The notes under the pieces: generated by a model
Told to the model about the DNA's origin: nothing
Databases searched by the model: none
What the model saw: only the letters and a program-made list of their open reading frames with translations
Program-made: the position numbers and the translations under genes
Origin: Thermaceae bacterium
GTDB lineage: Bacteria; Deinococcota; Deinococci; Deinococcales; Marinithermaceae
Direction of reading: 5' to 3'
Assembly: GCA_026985615.1 (NCBI GenBank)
Contig: JALSQD010000025.1
Coordinates: 1-50,134, forward strand
Length of the DNA: 50,134 nt
In this document: one piece after another, positions 8,156-16,152 of the stretch
Numbering within the stretch: position 1 is the first letter of the stretch
Layout: every line of letters starts with the position of its first letter

Positions 8156-8704
8156 GTGAAGAAGGAGCTGCGCAAGCGCCTGCTCAAGCGCCGGAGCGCC
8201 CTCGACACCACCCGCCTCGGCGCGGCGGCGGCGCGCCATCTGGCCGGCTTTTTGCGCGAGCGGGGTGCGCGCGAGGTGCTCCTCTACCTGCCCTTTCGCG
8301 GCGAGCTGAGCCCGCTCGAGCTGCTGGAGCTTTACCCCGAGGCGCAATACCACCTACCCCGCACCGCCCCGGACGGGCTCACCGTGCACCCCTTCGCCTC
8401 GCCACGCGAACGCCACCCCTACGGCTTCGAACAGCCCACCGCGAACGCGCCGCGCACCGACCCGCGCCGACTCGACGCGGTGGTGGTGCCGGGGCTGGCC
8501 TTCGATCGCGCGGGCTACCGGCTGGGCTACGGCGGCGGCTACTACGACCGCTTCCTGCCCACGCTTCCCGAGACGACGCTGCGCATCGGGCTCGCGCCCG
8601 CGGCGCTGGTGCTCGAGCACCTGCCCCGCGACCCCTGGGACGCCCAGGTGGACTGGCTGGCCACCGAAGAGGGTCTCTTGCACGCAACGGCTCCAGACAA
8701 CTGA
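8156..8704 (+). CDS. 5-formyltetrahydrofolate cyclo-ligase family protein
   Basis: A 182-residue enzyme of folate metabolism that converts 5-formyl-THF to 5,10-methenyl-THF using ATP. Seen: KKELRKRLLKRRSAL (N-terminal basic ATP-contact helix), YLPFRGELSPLEL, VVVPGLAFDRAGYRLGYGGGYYDRFL (the diagnostic PG.AFD..G.R.GYGGG(F/Y)YDR block) and DWLATEEGL. The GTG start at 8156 lies exactly 6 nt after a TAGACT box (8144-8149) with no ribosome-binding site, suggesting a leaderless mRNA. It diverges from the FmdB-like gene across the inverted repeat. Confidence 0.93.
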   Translation: MKKELRKRLLKRRSALDTTRLGAAAARHLAGFLRERGAREVLLYLPFRGELSPLELLELYPEAQYHLPRTAPDGLTVHPFASPRERHPYGFEQPTANAPRTDPRRLDAVVVPGLAFDRAGYRLGYGGGYYDRFLPTLPETTLRIGLAPAALVLEHLPRDPWDAQVDWLATEEGLLHATAPDN

Positions 8705-8718
8705 GTTAAACTGGGCCC

Positions 8719-9381
8719 GTGATTCGGGCGGTGCTCTTCGACCGCGACGGCGTGCTGATGCGCCCGGCGCGGGGGGTATGGCCCCAGTTCGCCGAGTGGC
8801 TGAGCCGCTGCACCCCCGGCGGCGTCACCCCGGAGCGGCTCCTGCGCACGATCGAGCCCATCTGGGAACGCTACGCCCTCGAGATCCGCCGCCTGCACGT
8901 TCCGCCCGGCACCGAAGACGAGTTCTGGACGAAAATGGCCGCCGAGATCGTGCGCGCCCTCGACAGCCGCTGCCACCCCCACGACCTGGTCTGGTCCTGG
9001 CCCTACTACCGCTTCATCGAACCCGTGTTGGGTGCCCGCGCCCTGCTCGAGTGGCTCAAACTGCGCGAGTACGTGGTGGCCGTCTACTCGAACACCACCC
9101 CGAGCCTGCGCGAGAGCCTGGCCTACCACGGCCTGGCGGACTTCGTGGACCACTTCTTCGCCAGCAACACCATCGGCTTCCTCAAGCCCGACGGCCGCGG
9201 TTACCAGCTGGTGGCCGAAACCCTGGGCCTGCGCCCAGAGGAGATCGCCTACTTTGACGACTACGAGGACAACGTTCGCTTCGCCCGCCGCGAGGGCTAC
9301 CGCGCCTACCTGGTGCGCCTGGGGCAGCCCGGCCCCGAGGTGGTGCACGACCTCGACCTGATCTACGACATCCTCGAGTAG
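8719..9381 (+). CDS. HAD-superfamily hydrolase
   Basis: A 220-residue phosphatase-type HAD enzyme, substrate unknown. Motif I is LFDRDGVL (nucleophile Asp and general acid Asp), motif II SNTT, motif III the lysine in GFLKPDGRGY, and motif IV YFDDYEDN. The helical cap (about 20-95, rich in Trp/Arg) is type C1. The GTG start lies 6 nt after TAAACT (8707-8712), again the leaderless pattern. The stop codon abuts, with no gap, the stop codon of the convergent rsmF. Confidence 0.88.
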   Translation: MIRAVLFDRDGVLMRPARGVWPQFAEWLSRCTPGGVTPERLLRTIEPIWERYALEIRRLHVPPGTEDEFWTKMAAEIVRALDSRCHPHDLVWSWPYYRFIEPVLGARALLEWLKLREYVVAVYSNTTPSLRESLAYHGLADFVDHFFASNTIGFLKPDGRGYQLVAETLGLRPEEIAYFDDYEDNVRFARREGYRAYLVRLGQPGPEVVHDLDLIYDILE

Positions 9382-10731
9382 CTAAAGGCGCGCGTGCGCT
9401 GGGCGGAGCACCCCCCGCTTGGCGCGCCCCCAGCCCAGCCCCCAGCCCCCGACCGTGACCCAGTGCCAGCCGTCCCCGCCCGCGAAGGGTACGGCCTCGC
9501 CCGCGGCGAAGCGCAGCGCGGCGGGGTCGTCCACCTCGAAGCGGTGTTCCGGTCGGCCCACCGTGGCGGGCGCGTGGGCCAGGTGGGCCGAGGGCACGAA
9601 GCGCCCCTTCCTGGCCTGGCCCAGGTAGAGGCCGGGCGCGGGCGCGTTCAGGTGGGCGAGGTCGGGCAGCCCCGGCGGCAGCAGGTAGAGGTGGCCACCC
9701 CGCTCCCACAGCTCGCCTTTGGGCGGGGCGTCCAGGTGGTCGCGCGCCCAGGCGCGCCACTCGGCCAGGGCGCGGTGGTCGGGACGCGGCGGGCGGAAGC
9801 GCGGCGGCGAGCCGGCCTCTCCCTCGCGGCGCACCAGCCGGGCCAGGAAGTGCCCTTCGCCGCGCAGGCGGTGGGGCCACAGCCGCGCGGTGCGCTCGAG
9901 CGCCGCCCCTCCCCCACCCCATTCGGGCACCCCGGGGGCGAAGCTGGGATGAAGCCGCGCGTCCTCGAGCTCGAAGTTGGGGTGGGCGCGCAGGAAGTCG
10001 CCCACGACGCCCTCGTTCTCCTCGGGGGCGAAGGTGCAGGTCGAGTAGACGAGCACGCCGCCGGGCCCCACCAGCCGGGCCGCGGCGTCGAGGAGGCGGC
10101 GCTGCACCTCGGCCGCGCGCGCCGGCGAGGACGGCCCCCAGCGCCGCGCGGCGGCCGGGTCCTTGCGGAACATCCCCTCGCCGCTGCAAGGGGCGTCGAG
10201 GAGCACCCGGTCGAAGAAACCCGCCCAACGCTCGGCCAGCCGCGCCACCGGCGCCTGGACGACCGCCTGGGTGCTGCCCCAGCGCTCCAGGTTATCGAGC
10301 AGGCCGCGGATGCGGCTCGAGTCCACCTCGTTGGCCACGAGCACGCCGCGCCCGCCCATCTTGGCGGCCAGGTGGGTCGTCTTGCCGCCGGGGGCGGCGG
10401 CGAGGTCGAGCACCCGCTCGCCCGGCTGGGGATCCAGCAGCTCTCCCACCGCCTGGGCGCTGGGCTCCTGGATGTAGTAGAGCCCGGCGTAGAAGTAGGG
10501 GTGCGGACCGGGCCGCGCCTCGGGGAGGTAGTAGAAGCCGGCCGGGCTCCAGGGAATGGGCTCGAGCGGCCAGGGGCTCAGCTCGCGAAACGCCTCGGGC
10601 GTGAACTTGAGGGTGTTGACCCGCAGGCCGTAGCTGCGGTCCTCCGCGGTCAGTGCCCGCAGGAAAGCGGGGTAGTCCTCCCCCAAGAGTTCGGCCATCT
10701 TGTTCAGGAACGCCCCTGGCAGCTCGGCCAT
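9382..10731 (-). CDS. rsmF: 16S rRNA m5C methyltransferase, RsmF/RsmB (NOL1/NOP2/Sun) family
   Basis: A 449-residue SAM-dependent cytosine-C5 methyltransferase acting on 16S rRNA. An N-terminal RNA-binding segment is followed by the Rossmann core: VLDLAAAPGGKTTHLAAKM (motif I), LLDAPCSGEGMFRKD (motif IV) and LVYSTCTFAPEENE (motif VI with the catalytic Cys). The C-terminal part (LARLVRREG to the end) matches the RsmF PUA-like extension seen in Thermus RsmF. ATG 10731 follows a TATACT box (10747-10742 on the minus strand) by 10 nt with a GGAG in between. Assignment to RsmF over RsmB rests on the C-terminal tail. Confidence 0.88.
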   Translation of the reverse strand: MAELPGAFLNKMAELLGEDYPAFLRALTAEDRSYGLRVNTLKFTPEAFRELSPWPLEPIPWSPAGFYYLPEARPGPHPYFYAGLYYIQEPSAQAVGELLDPQPGERVLDLAAAPGGKTTHLAAKMGGRGVLVANEVDSSRIRGLLDNLERWGSTQAVVQAPVARLAERWAGFFDRVLLDAPCSGEGMFRKDPAAARRWGPSSPARAAEVQRRLLDAAARLVGPGGVLVYSTCTFAPEENEGVVGDFLRAHPNFELEDARLHPSFAPGVPEWGGGGAALERTARLWPHRLRGEGHFLARLVRREGEAGSPPRFRPPRPDHRALAEWRAWARDHLDAPPKGELWERGGHLYLLPPGLPDLAHLNAPAPGLYLGQARKGRFVPSAHLAHAPATVGRPEHRFEVDDPAALRFAAGEAVPFAGGDGWHWVTVGGWGLGWGRAKRGVLRPAHARL

Positions 10732-10741
10732 ACGCTCCGAA

Positions 10742-10749
10742 AGTATACT
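10742..10749. promoter_or_regulatory. Shared palindromic -10 box (AGTATACT) for divergent rsmF and acpS
   Basis: AGTATACT is its own reverse complement, so it provides TATACT on both strands. On the plus strand it ends 6 nt before acpS GTG 10756; on the minus strand it ends 10 nt before rsmF ATG 10731. The two start codons are 24 bp apart, so initiation in the two directions must be mutually exclusive at any instant. Confidence 0.65.
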
Positions 10750-10755
10750 GCAGGC

Positions 10756-11142
10756 GTGATCGTGGCCATTGGCAGCGACCTGGTGGAGCTGGAGCGGATC
10801 CGCCGCGTCTACCGCCGCCACCCCGAGCGCTTCCTCGAGCGCCACTTCACCCCGGCGGAGCAGGCCTACGCCCTCGCCGCCGCCGACCCCGCCCCGCGGC
10901 TGGCGGCACGCTGGGCGGCCAAGGAGGCCTTCGCCAAGGTCTGGCCCGAACGGCTGGGCTGGCGCGAGGTCTGGGTGGCGCGCGAGGGGCCGCGGCCGGT
11001 GCTGCGCCTCGCGCCCGAACTGCAAGAAAAGCTCGAGCGCCGCGGCTGGCGCGCCCACCTCACCCTCAGCCACGAGCGCTGCTGCGCGCTGGCGGTGGTC
11101 ATCCTGGAGACCATCACACACCCTTCACCTTCGGGCCGATAG
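10756..11142 (+). CDS. acpS: Holo-[acyl-carrier-protein] synthase
   Basis: A 128-residue AcpS that transfers 4'-phosphopantetheine from CoA to apo-ACP for fatty acid synthesis. Seen: AIGSDLVELERIRRVY (the conserved G(x)D(L/I)VE Mg2+/CoA motif) and ARWAAKEAFAKVWP (the W(A)xKEA motif), then LTLSHERCCALAVVIL near the C-terminus. The GTG at 10756 gives VIVAIGSD, the usual AcpS N-terminus, and lies 6 nt after TATACT. The frame is open far upstream, but that region is antisense to rsmF. Confidence 0.93.
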   Translation: MIVAIGSDLVELERIRRVYRRHPERFLERHFTPAEQAYALAAADPAPRLAARWAAKEAFAKVWPERLGWREVWVAREGPRPVLRLAPELQEKLERRGWRAHLTLSHERCCALAVVILETITHPSPSGR

Positions 11143-11154
11143 AATGTCCCTGAG

Positions 11155-11628
11155 ATGATGCCAACGCGCACCGTGCAGCTGCACCCCATCACCTCCGGGG
11201 ACGCCGAGGCCATTCAACGCGTCTACGCCCAGAGCCCAGGCCACTTCGAGCGCATCGGCATCGAGGTGCCTGCCCTGGCCGACGTGGAGCGCGAGGTGGA
11301 CACCATCCTCAGCGACCCGCAGCGCCGCGCCTACCTGATCCGCGACGGCGAGCAGGCGGTGGGCTACCTCGACCTCAAGCAGCGCTACCCGAGCGAGGGC
11401 GAGGCCACGGTAACCCTCATCCTCATCGCCGAACCCTACCGCGGCCGCGGCTACGGGCACACGGCCATCGCCGACCTCGAGGCCATGCTCGCCCACGACA
11501 CCCAGCGCCTCTACGCCGCCGTCTACGGCCACAACCCCGGCGCGGTGGCCTTCTGGAAGAAACTGGGCTACCGCTACCTGAAGGACGGCGGCCCCACCCT
11601 CAGCTGGTACTACAAGCGCCTCAGCTAG
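11155..11628 (+). CDS. GNAT-family N-acetyltransferase
   Basis: A 157-residue acetyl-CoA-dependent acetyltransferase of unknown substrate. The GNAT fold is seen in AVGYLDLKQRY (beta-4), VTLILIAEPYRGRGYGHTAI (motif A with the pyrophosphate loop RGRGYG) and VYGHNPGAVAFWKKLGYRYL (motif B, with the conserved N..A..F(W/Y)KKLGY). A TAGAAT box (11140-11145), overlapping the acpS stop, lies 9 nt before ATG 11155; a second ATG follows at once. The 3' end overlaps the convergent cupin gene by 8 nt. Confidence 0.88.
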   Translation: MMPTRTVQLHPITSGDAEAIQRVYAQSPGHFERIGIEVPALADVEREVDTILSDPQRRAYLIRDGEQAVGYLDLKQRYPSEGEATVTLILIAEPYRGRGYGHTAIADLEAMLAHDTQRLYAAVYGHNPGAVAFWKKLGYRYLKDGGPTLSWYYKRLS

Positions 11629-11941
11629 GTCGCGGCGCCATGACCACGAGCAGCACCGCCGGCTTCTCCCCGGCGTCCCAGACCCCGTGGGGCTCGCCCG
11701 CGGGGGCGCGCGTCGCCTGGCCGCTGGTGAGCGTGGCCTGCTCCTCGCCCACCTGCACCCGCACCTCGCCGGCGAGCACCAGGTAGATCTTGTCGGAACC
11801 CTCGTGGGCGTGCACCTTCTGCATCTGCCCCGGCAACAGGGTGTAGAGGTCGTAGAAGAGGTAGGGCGAGTCAAAGACGGGGATTTTTTGCATCTTTTCG
11901 GCGTCGAACCGGGCAAGCTCTTCCAGCGTGCGGATCTCCAT
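11621..11941 (-). CDS. Small single-domain cupin protein
   Basis: A 106-residue beta-barrel cupin. The first cupin motif is KVHAHEGSDKIYLVLAGEV, with His44 and His46 as likely metal ligands; the second contains APAGEPHGVWDAG with His85. No catalytic partner is evident, so enzyme, isomerase or sensor roles all remain possible. ATG 11941 lies 6 nt after TATGCT (11953-11948 on the minus strand), the same leaderless spacing as its divergent neighbour. Confidence 0.83.
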   Translation of the reverse strand: MEIRTLEELARFDAEKMQKIPVFDSPYLFYDLYTLLPGQMQKVHAHEGSDKIYLVLAGEVRVQVGEEQATLTSGQATRAPAGEPHGVWDAGEKPAVLLVVMAPRPS

Positions 11942-11947
11942 ACCCGC

Positions 11948-11988
11948 AGCATAGCCGGTTTGCCCCCGCGGCTCCGGCCGCGGATAAT
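11948..11988. promoter_or_regulatory. Back-to-back leaderless promoters of cupin and SDR genes
   Basis: The 53-bp gap between the two divergent start codons contains TATGCT (minus strand, 11953-11948) 6 nt before the cupin ATG and GATAAT (plus strand, 11983-11988) 6 nt before the SDR ATG. The spacing is identical in both directions and no Shine-Dalgarno sequence is present on either side. No clear -35 hexamers are seen. Confidence 0.6.
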
Positions 11989-11994
11989 GCGAAC

Positions 11995-12783
11995 ATGGAT
12001 CTGGGACTGCGAGGTAAAACGGCCATCGTCACCGGAGCCTCCCAGGGCATCGGCCGCGCCATCGCCGAAGCGCTGGCGGCCGAGGGGGCGCGGGTGGTGC
12101 TCTCCGCCCGCAACGAGGAGAAGCTGCGCCGCGCCGCCGGCGACATCTGCGCCGCCGGGGGCGACGCCACCTACCTGGCGGGCGACCTGAACGAGCTCGA
12201 AACCGCCCGCCGCCTGCTCGAGCACGCCCGCAGCGAGTTCGGCCCGGTGGACGTGCTTGTGGGCAACACCGGCGGCCCGCCCAGCGGTCTGGCCGCCGAG
12301 CTACCCGAGGGCGCCTGGCGCGAGGCGGCCGAGCTACTCTTCTACCCGCAGGTGCGCCTGGCCCAGGCTGCGCTGCCCGAGATGCAGACACGCGGCTGGG
12401 GGCGCATCCTCTTCGTCACCTCGATCTCGGTCAAGGAGCCGATCGAGAACCTGGCGCTCTCCAACGCCCTGCGCGCGGCGGTCACCGGCTTCGCCAAGAC
12501 GCTGGCGCGCGAGGTGGCGGCCAGCGGCGTGACCGTCAACACCCTCGGCCCCGGCTACACCGCCACCGAGCGGGTGAAGCACCTCTTCGAGGACAACGCC
12601 GCCCGCCAGAACACCACCCCCGAGGCGCTGGAGCAACGGCTGCTGGCCCAGATCCCCGCCCGGCGCATGGCGCGCCCCGAGGAGATCGCCGCGGTGGCCG
12701 CGTTCTTGGTGAGCGAGCCGGCCTCCTACCTGACCGGCCAGGCCGTCATGGTGGACGGCGGCTACACCCACGGCCTGCTCTAG
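11995..12783 (+). CDS. SDR-family oxidoreductase without the YxxxK catalytic pair
   Basis: A 262-residue FabG-like short-chain dehydrogenase/reductase. The NAD(P)-binding motif is VTGASQGIGRA, the structural motif is NTGGPPSG in place of NNAG, and the C-terminus ends with the family pattern AVMVDGGYTHGLL. After the presumed catalytic Ser143 (FVTSISVKEP), the positions where Tyr and Lys should stand hold Ser156 and Arg160 (NLALSNALRAAV). This matches a recognisable SDR subgroup with NTGGPP and SNALRA, whose reaction is uncertain. The gene has a leaderless-type promoter (GATAAT, 6 nt). It should not simply be called FabG. Confidence 0.85.
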   Translation: MDLGLRGKTAIVTGASQGIGRAIAEALAAEGARVVLSARNEEKLRRAAGDICAAGGDATYLAGDLNELETARRLLEHARSEFGPVDVLVGNTGGPPSGLAAELPEGAWREAAELLFYPQVRLAQAALPEMQTRGWGRILFVTSISVKEPIENLALSNALRAAVTGFAKTLAREVAASGVTVNTLGPGYTATERVKHLFEDNAARQNTTPEALEQRLLAQIPARRMARPEEIAAVAAFLVSEPASYLTGQAVMVDGGYTHGLL

Positions 12784-12806
12784 TAAAGTGGGTGCCGGAG
12801 GGAAGG

Positions 12807-13226
12807 ATGGGCGTCAAGAAGACCGTAGTGATCCAGCAACTCTGCGACAAGCGTTTCGCGGGCGAGAACGAGACGGGCCAGAAGGTGATCGTGGACGGGG
12901 GCAACCCCGCCGTCAGCCTGCGGCCCATGGAGATGCTGCTCGCGGCGCTGGGCGGCTGCACCGCCTATGACGTGGTGGACATCATGAAGAAGAAGCGCAC
13001 CCCCTTGGCCTTCTACCGCGTCGAGGTGACGGGCGAGCGCGCCGAGAAGCACCCCAAGCGCTACACCCACATCCACGTGGTCCACATCGGCGGCGGCGAG
13101 GGCGTGACCGAGAAGCAGTTCGCCCACGCAGTGCGCCTGAGCCACGAGAAGTTCTGCGGCGCTTCGGCCAGTCTCAACGCCGAAATCACCTGGGAGGTGC
13201 GCCTCGAAGAGGCTGCCACAGGCTGA
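12807..13226 (+). CDS. OsmC/Ohr-family protein (YhfA type)
   Basis: A 139-residue member of the OsmC superfamily, thiol-dependent peroxidases or related redox proteins. The two conserved cysteines are present: Cys51 in LLAALGGCTAYD and Cys117 in HEKFCGASASL. SLRPMEMLLAALGGCTA is the typical family block. ATG 12807 is chosen over GTG 12792 because GGAGGGAAGG lies directly in front of it. It lies 23 nt after the SDR gene on the same strand and is probably co-transcribed. Confidence 0.9.
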   Translation: MGVKKTVVIQQLCDKRFAGENETGQKVIVDGGNPAVSLRPMEMLLAALGGCTAYDVVDIMKKKRTPLAFYRVEVTGERAEKHPKRYTHIHVVHIGGGEGVTEKQFAHAVRLSHEKFCGASASLNAEITWEVRLEEAATG

Positions 13227-13278
13227 GCGGCTGCGCCGGCTACTGCAGGAGGGGCGCGAGCTCGCCGCGGCGCGCCTC

Positions 13279-13491
13279 TTGCAGGCGGAAGCCGCCGGGG
13301 CTGGCGCGGAGCGCGCCCGGCTGGAGTACTGGGCCGGGCTGCTCCTCATCCACGCCGGGCGCGAGGTCGAGGGGACGCTGGCGCTCGAGCGCGCCGGCGT
13401 GGCGCTAGAGCGGCTGGATCTCCCCCAGCCCACGCTCGAAGGCCTCTTCCAGGAGCTCGGGCTCGAGTTCGACGACCTGACCGAAACGTAG
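13279..13491 (+). CDS. Possible small helical protein, uncertain
   Basis: An open frame continues in phase from about 13201 to a stop at 13491. From TTG 13279 it gives 70 residues; the frame upstream (ERLRRLLQEGRELAAARLLQ) also reads as an amphipathic, TPR-like helix but has only CTG codons as possible starts. It fills the otherwise empty 178 nt between osmC and the convergent helicase. Its last 87 nt lie antisense to the helicase 3' end, where open frames arise easily in GC-rich DNA. No ribosome-binding site is suitably placed. It may be a real small gene or chance. Confidence 0.3.
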   Translation: MQAEAAGAGAERARLEYWAGLLLIHAGREVEGTLALERAGVALERLDLPQPTLEGLFQELGLEFDDLTET

Positions 13492-16152
13492 GTAGACCAG
13501 CCGGGCCCGCGGCTCGACGCCCCAGGCCTCGCGGATGGCCCGGCGGTAGAGCGCCAGCTGGAAGTGGTAGCGCTCGGGGTGCACCTCGCGGTCGGTCTTG
13601 TAGTCTTCTAGCGCCCAGTCCTCACCGACGCGGTAGAGGCGGTCGATAACCCCCTCCCAGACGGTGTCGAAGCCCTCGGCCCGGGTGGGCAGGACGAGCG
13701 GCAGCTCGGGGTAGTCTTCGTCGCGCGCGGCCAGCGCCGGCAGCTCTGCGCCCAGCAGCGCCCAGTAGTGCTCGAGCAACGCACTCACCTCCTCCCGCAC
13801 CCGCGCGCGCTCGGCCTCGCCCAGGCGCTGCATCGCCTCCTGGGTCCAGAGGTCGTTCAGCCGCTCCGGGCCCCAGTTCTCGCCGATGGCGTAGTGAACC
13901 AGGATGCCGGTGGTTCGGGCGACCAGGCCCGCGTCCACGGGCTCGCTCTCCAGCTCGACTACCAACTCGCCCCCGTCGGCCAGCTCCGCCGGTGCGCCCT
14001 TCTCGGCCTTGAAGGCGCTGGGCGAGTAGACCGGCGGCCGCGCCAGCGGCTCCACCGGCTGGCGCAGGCGCTCGTCGGCCGCCTCGGTGCGGGCGCGCGG
14101 CGGGGCGGCCAGCCGCGGACGGGGCAGCCGGGTGACGTCGAGGCGGCGCAGCTCGACCTCTTCCCAGCCGGGCAGGCCCACCTCCACGTGCAGTGTGCGG
14201 GCCAGGGTGTGGCGCCAGAACTTCTCCGCGCCGTCCTTCAGCGGCACGCTGTAACTCACCAGCATCCGCTCGGCGGCGCGGCTCAGCCCCACGTAGAGCA
14301 GCCGGAAGCTCTCCCACTCCTCCCGCGCCTTCCACTCCGCGGCGAAGCGGTCGTAGTCGGCGTCGCCGGTGGCGGCGAACTCACCGCTGCCAGGGCGTAC
14401 GTAGAAGGGGTCCTTGAAATCGGGCTGGCCCCGGTTGAGGTCGTAAAGCGCCACCACCGGCCACTCCAGCCCCTTGCTGCCGTGCAGGGTGTAGACCCGC
14501 ACCGCGTCGAAGCCGCCTTCGGGCACGCTGGCCTCGTCGCTGCCGCGCAGGTCCTCGAGGTCGCGCAGCAAGAACTCGAGCCGGCGGTAGCGGCGCTGGG
14601 CCATTTTGAAGAGGAGCTGGTCCACGTTGGCACGGGCGGGGGGCTCGAGGCGTTCGAGGTAGCTCTGGCCGTCCAGGAAGGGCGTGCGCACCATCCGCTC
14701 GAAGAACTCGAGCGGCGGCAGGGTCTGGACCCAGGCGCCAAGCTGGTGCAGGCGGCCGGCCACCTCGGGGGCGGTGCGCTCGAGCTCGGCCAGCGGGTCC
14801 GCTGCTCGCAGGACGCGCTCCATCTCCTCCTGCTCAAGTCCCCCGAAGGGACCGCGCAGGAAGGCGGCCAGGCTGTAGGCGTTGCCGGGGTCGAGGGCCA
14901 CGCGGGCGGCGTGGACCAGGTCGCGCACCTCGATCAGGTCGTAAAACCCGCGCCCGCCGATGACCACGTAGGGGATTTCGTGCCCCGCGAGCGCGCGACC
15001 GAGGAGCGGCACCGAGCTGTGGCTGCGCACCAGCACGCCCATATCGCGCCACTGGTAGCCCTCTTCTTCATGGCGGGCGGCCAGCCAGCGGGCCAGCTGG
15101 TCGGCCTCGTAGGGGCGCAGCCCGTCGAGTCGGCCCGCCCCGCGCACGACCTGCACTTCCACCTGACCCGCGCCCGCGTCCGGCCGCGGCCGCACCGGCG
15201 GGGCCTCCTCGCGGCGGAAGGCCTCGGGGCGCTCCTGCGCCACCCAGCCGGTGTAGCGGTTCAAAAACGCCACCATCTTGCGGTCGTGCCGCCAGCTGAC
15301 CTCGAGCGGCGGCAGCGGCTCGCCGGCGGCCATGGCGCTGCGGAAGACGCCCACGTCAGCATTGCGGAAGGCGTAGATGGACTGCTTGGGGTCGCCCACC
15401 ACCTCGACCGCGACCCCCAGGCGCTCGAGCGCAGCGAAGACCTCGCCCTGGAGGGGGCTGGTGTCCTGGTACTCGTCGACGAAGACCCGGGCCAGGCGCG
15501 CCCGCAGCCGCTCGCCCAGCCGCCGGTTGCGCCCTGCGTGCTCGAGCAGCCGCCAGGCCAGCAGCTCGACGTCCGAAGGCCCCAGCGCCTCGCCGCCGAG
15601 CCGGCGGCGGTAGCGCTCGAAGACGGCCTGGTAGTCGCGAAACAGCGCCTCGGCCGCAGGCCCCTGGGGCCTCAGCTCGGCCGCCAGCGAGCGGCGGGCG
15701 AAGAGGGCCACCAGCTCCCCAGCCCGCTCGGGCAGGGCGTCGTTCAAGTAGACGAAGGCGCGAGCCTCCTCGGCGAAGACGGCCTCGGCCTCGGCCGCGT
15801 CGATGCGCAGGAAGTCGGGCTCGAGCCCGACGACCAGGGCGTTCTGGCGCAGCAGCTCAGCGAAGAAGCCGTGGATCGTGGTCACCGTGGCCCCGAGCAC
15901 GCCGTTGGCCAGCTCGCCGGCGCGGGCCATCACCGCCTCGGGCGGGCGGTCCTCCTCGCCCGAGGGCTCAAAGCTGCCGTCCGCGATGGCCAGCAACCGC
16001 TCGCGCAGGCGCGTCTTGAGCTCGGCCGCCGCCGCACGGGTGAAGGTGACCGCCGCCAGGCGGTAGGGCGGGTGCTCGGCCAGCGCCGCGGTGAAGCGGC
16101 TGGTGAGGGCGTAGGTCTTGCCGGTTCCGGCCGAGGCGACGCGAACCCTCAT
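13405..16152 (-). CDS. AddA-like UvrD/RecB helicase-nuclease
   Basis: A 915-residue SF1A helicase with a C-terminal PD-(D/E)xK nuclease, the AddA/RecB arrangement used to process DNA double-strand ends for recombination. Seen in order: motif I ASAGTGKTYALT (residues 6-17), Ia VTFTRAAAAELKTRL, II RVFVDEYQDTSPLQ, III VVGDPKQSIYAFRNADV, IV VSWRHDRKM, V VYTLHGSKGLEWPVV, VI LLYVGLSRAAERML, then the nuclease residues Asp837 (GVIDRLYR), Asp850 and Lys852 (LEDYKTD). The protein begins directly at motif I, with no upstream Q-motif. It overlaps its AddB-like partner by 4 nt (ATGA). Confidence 0.9.
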   Translation of the reverse strand: MRVRVASAGTGKTYALTSRFTAALAEHPPYRLAAVTFTRAAAAELKTRLRERLLAIADGSFEPSGEEDRPPEAVMARAGELANGVLGATVTTIHGFFAELLRQNALVVGLEPDFLRIDAAEAEAVFAEEARAFVYLNDALPERAGELVALFARRSLAAELRPQGPAAEALFRDYQAVFERYRRRLGGEALGPSDVELLAWRLLEHAGRNRRLGERLRARLARVFVDEYQDTSPLQGEVFAALERLGVAVEVVGDPKQSIYAFRNADVGVFRSAMAAGEPLPPLEVSWRHDRKMVAFLNRYTGWVAQERPEAFRREEAPPVRPRPDAGAGQVEVQVVRGAGRLDGLRPYEADQLARWLAARHEEEGYQWRDMGVLVRSHSSVPLLGRALAGHEIPYVVIGGRGFYDLIEVRDLVHAARVALDPGNAYSLAAFLRGPFGGLEQEEMERVLRAADPLAELERTAPEVAGRLHQLGAWVQTLPPLEFFERMVRTPFLDGQSYLERLEPPARANVDQLLFKMAQRRYRRLEFLLRDLEDLRGSDEASVPEGGFDAVRVYTLHGSKGLEWPVVALYDLNRGQPDFKDPFYVRPGSGEFAATGDADYDRFAAEWKAREEWESFRLLYVGLSRAAERMLVSYSVPLKDGAEKFWRHTLARTLHVEVGLPGWEEVELRRLDVTRLPRPRLAAPPRARTEAADERLRQPVEPLARPPVYSPSAFKAEKGAPAELADGGELVVELESEPVDAGLVARTTGILVHYAIGENWGPERLNDLWTQEAMQRLGEAERARVREEVSALLEHYWALLGAELPALAARDEDYPELPLVLPTRAEGFDTVWEGVIDRLYRVGEDWALEDYKTDREVHPERYHFQLALYRRAIREAWGVEPRARLVYLRFGQVVELEPELLEEAFERGLGEIQPL

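Noticed and set aside
9394..11142. 582-codon plus-strand open frame covering rsmF and acpS
   Set aside because: Only the last 128 codons (from 10756) are real (AcpS). The rest is antisense to rsmF, whose motifs are intact; low-complexity Arg/Gly/Ala composition is typical of a GC-rich shadow frame.
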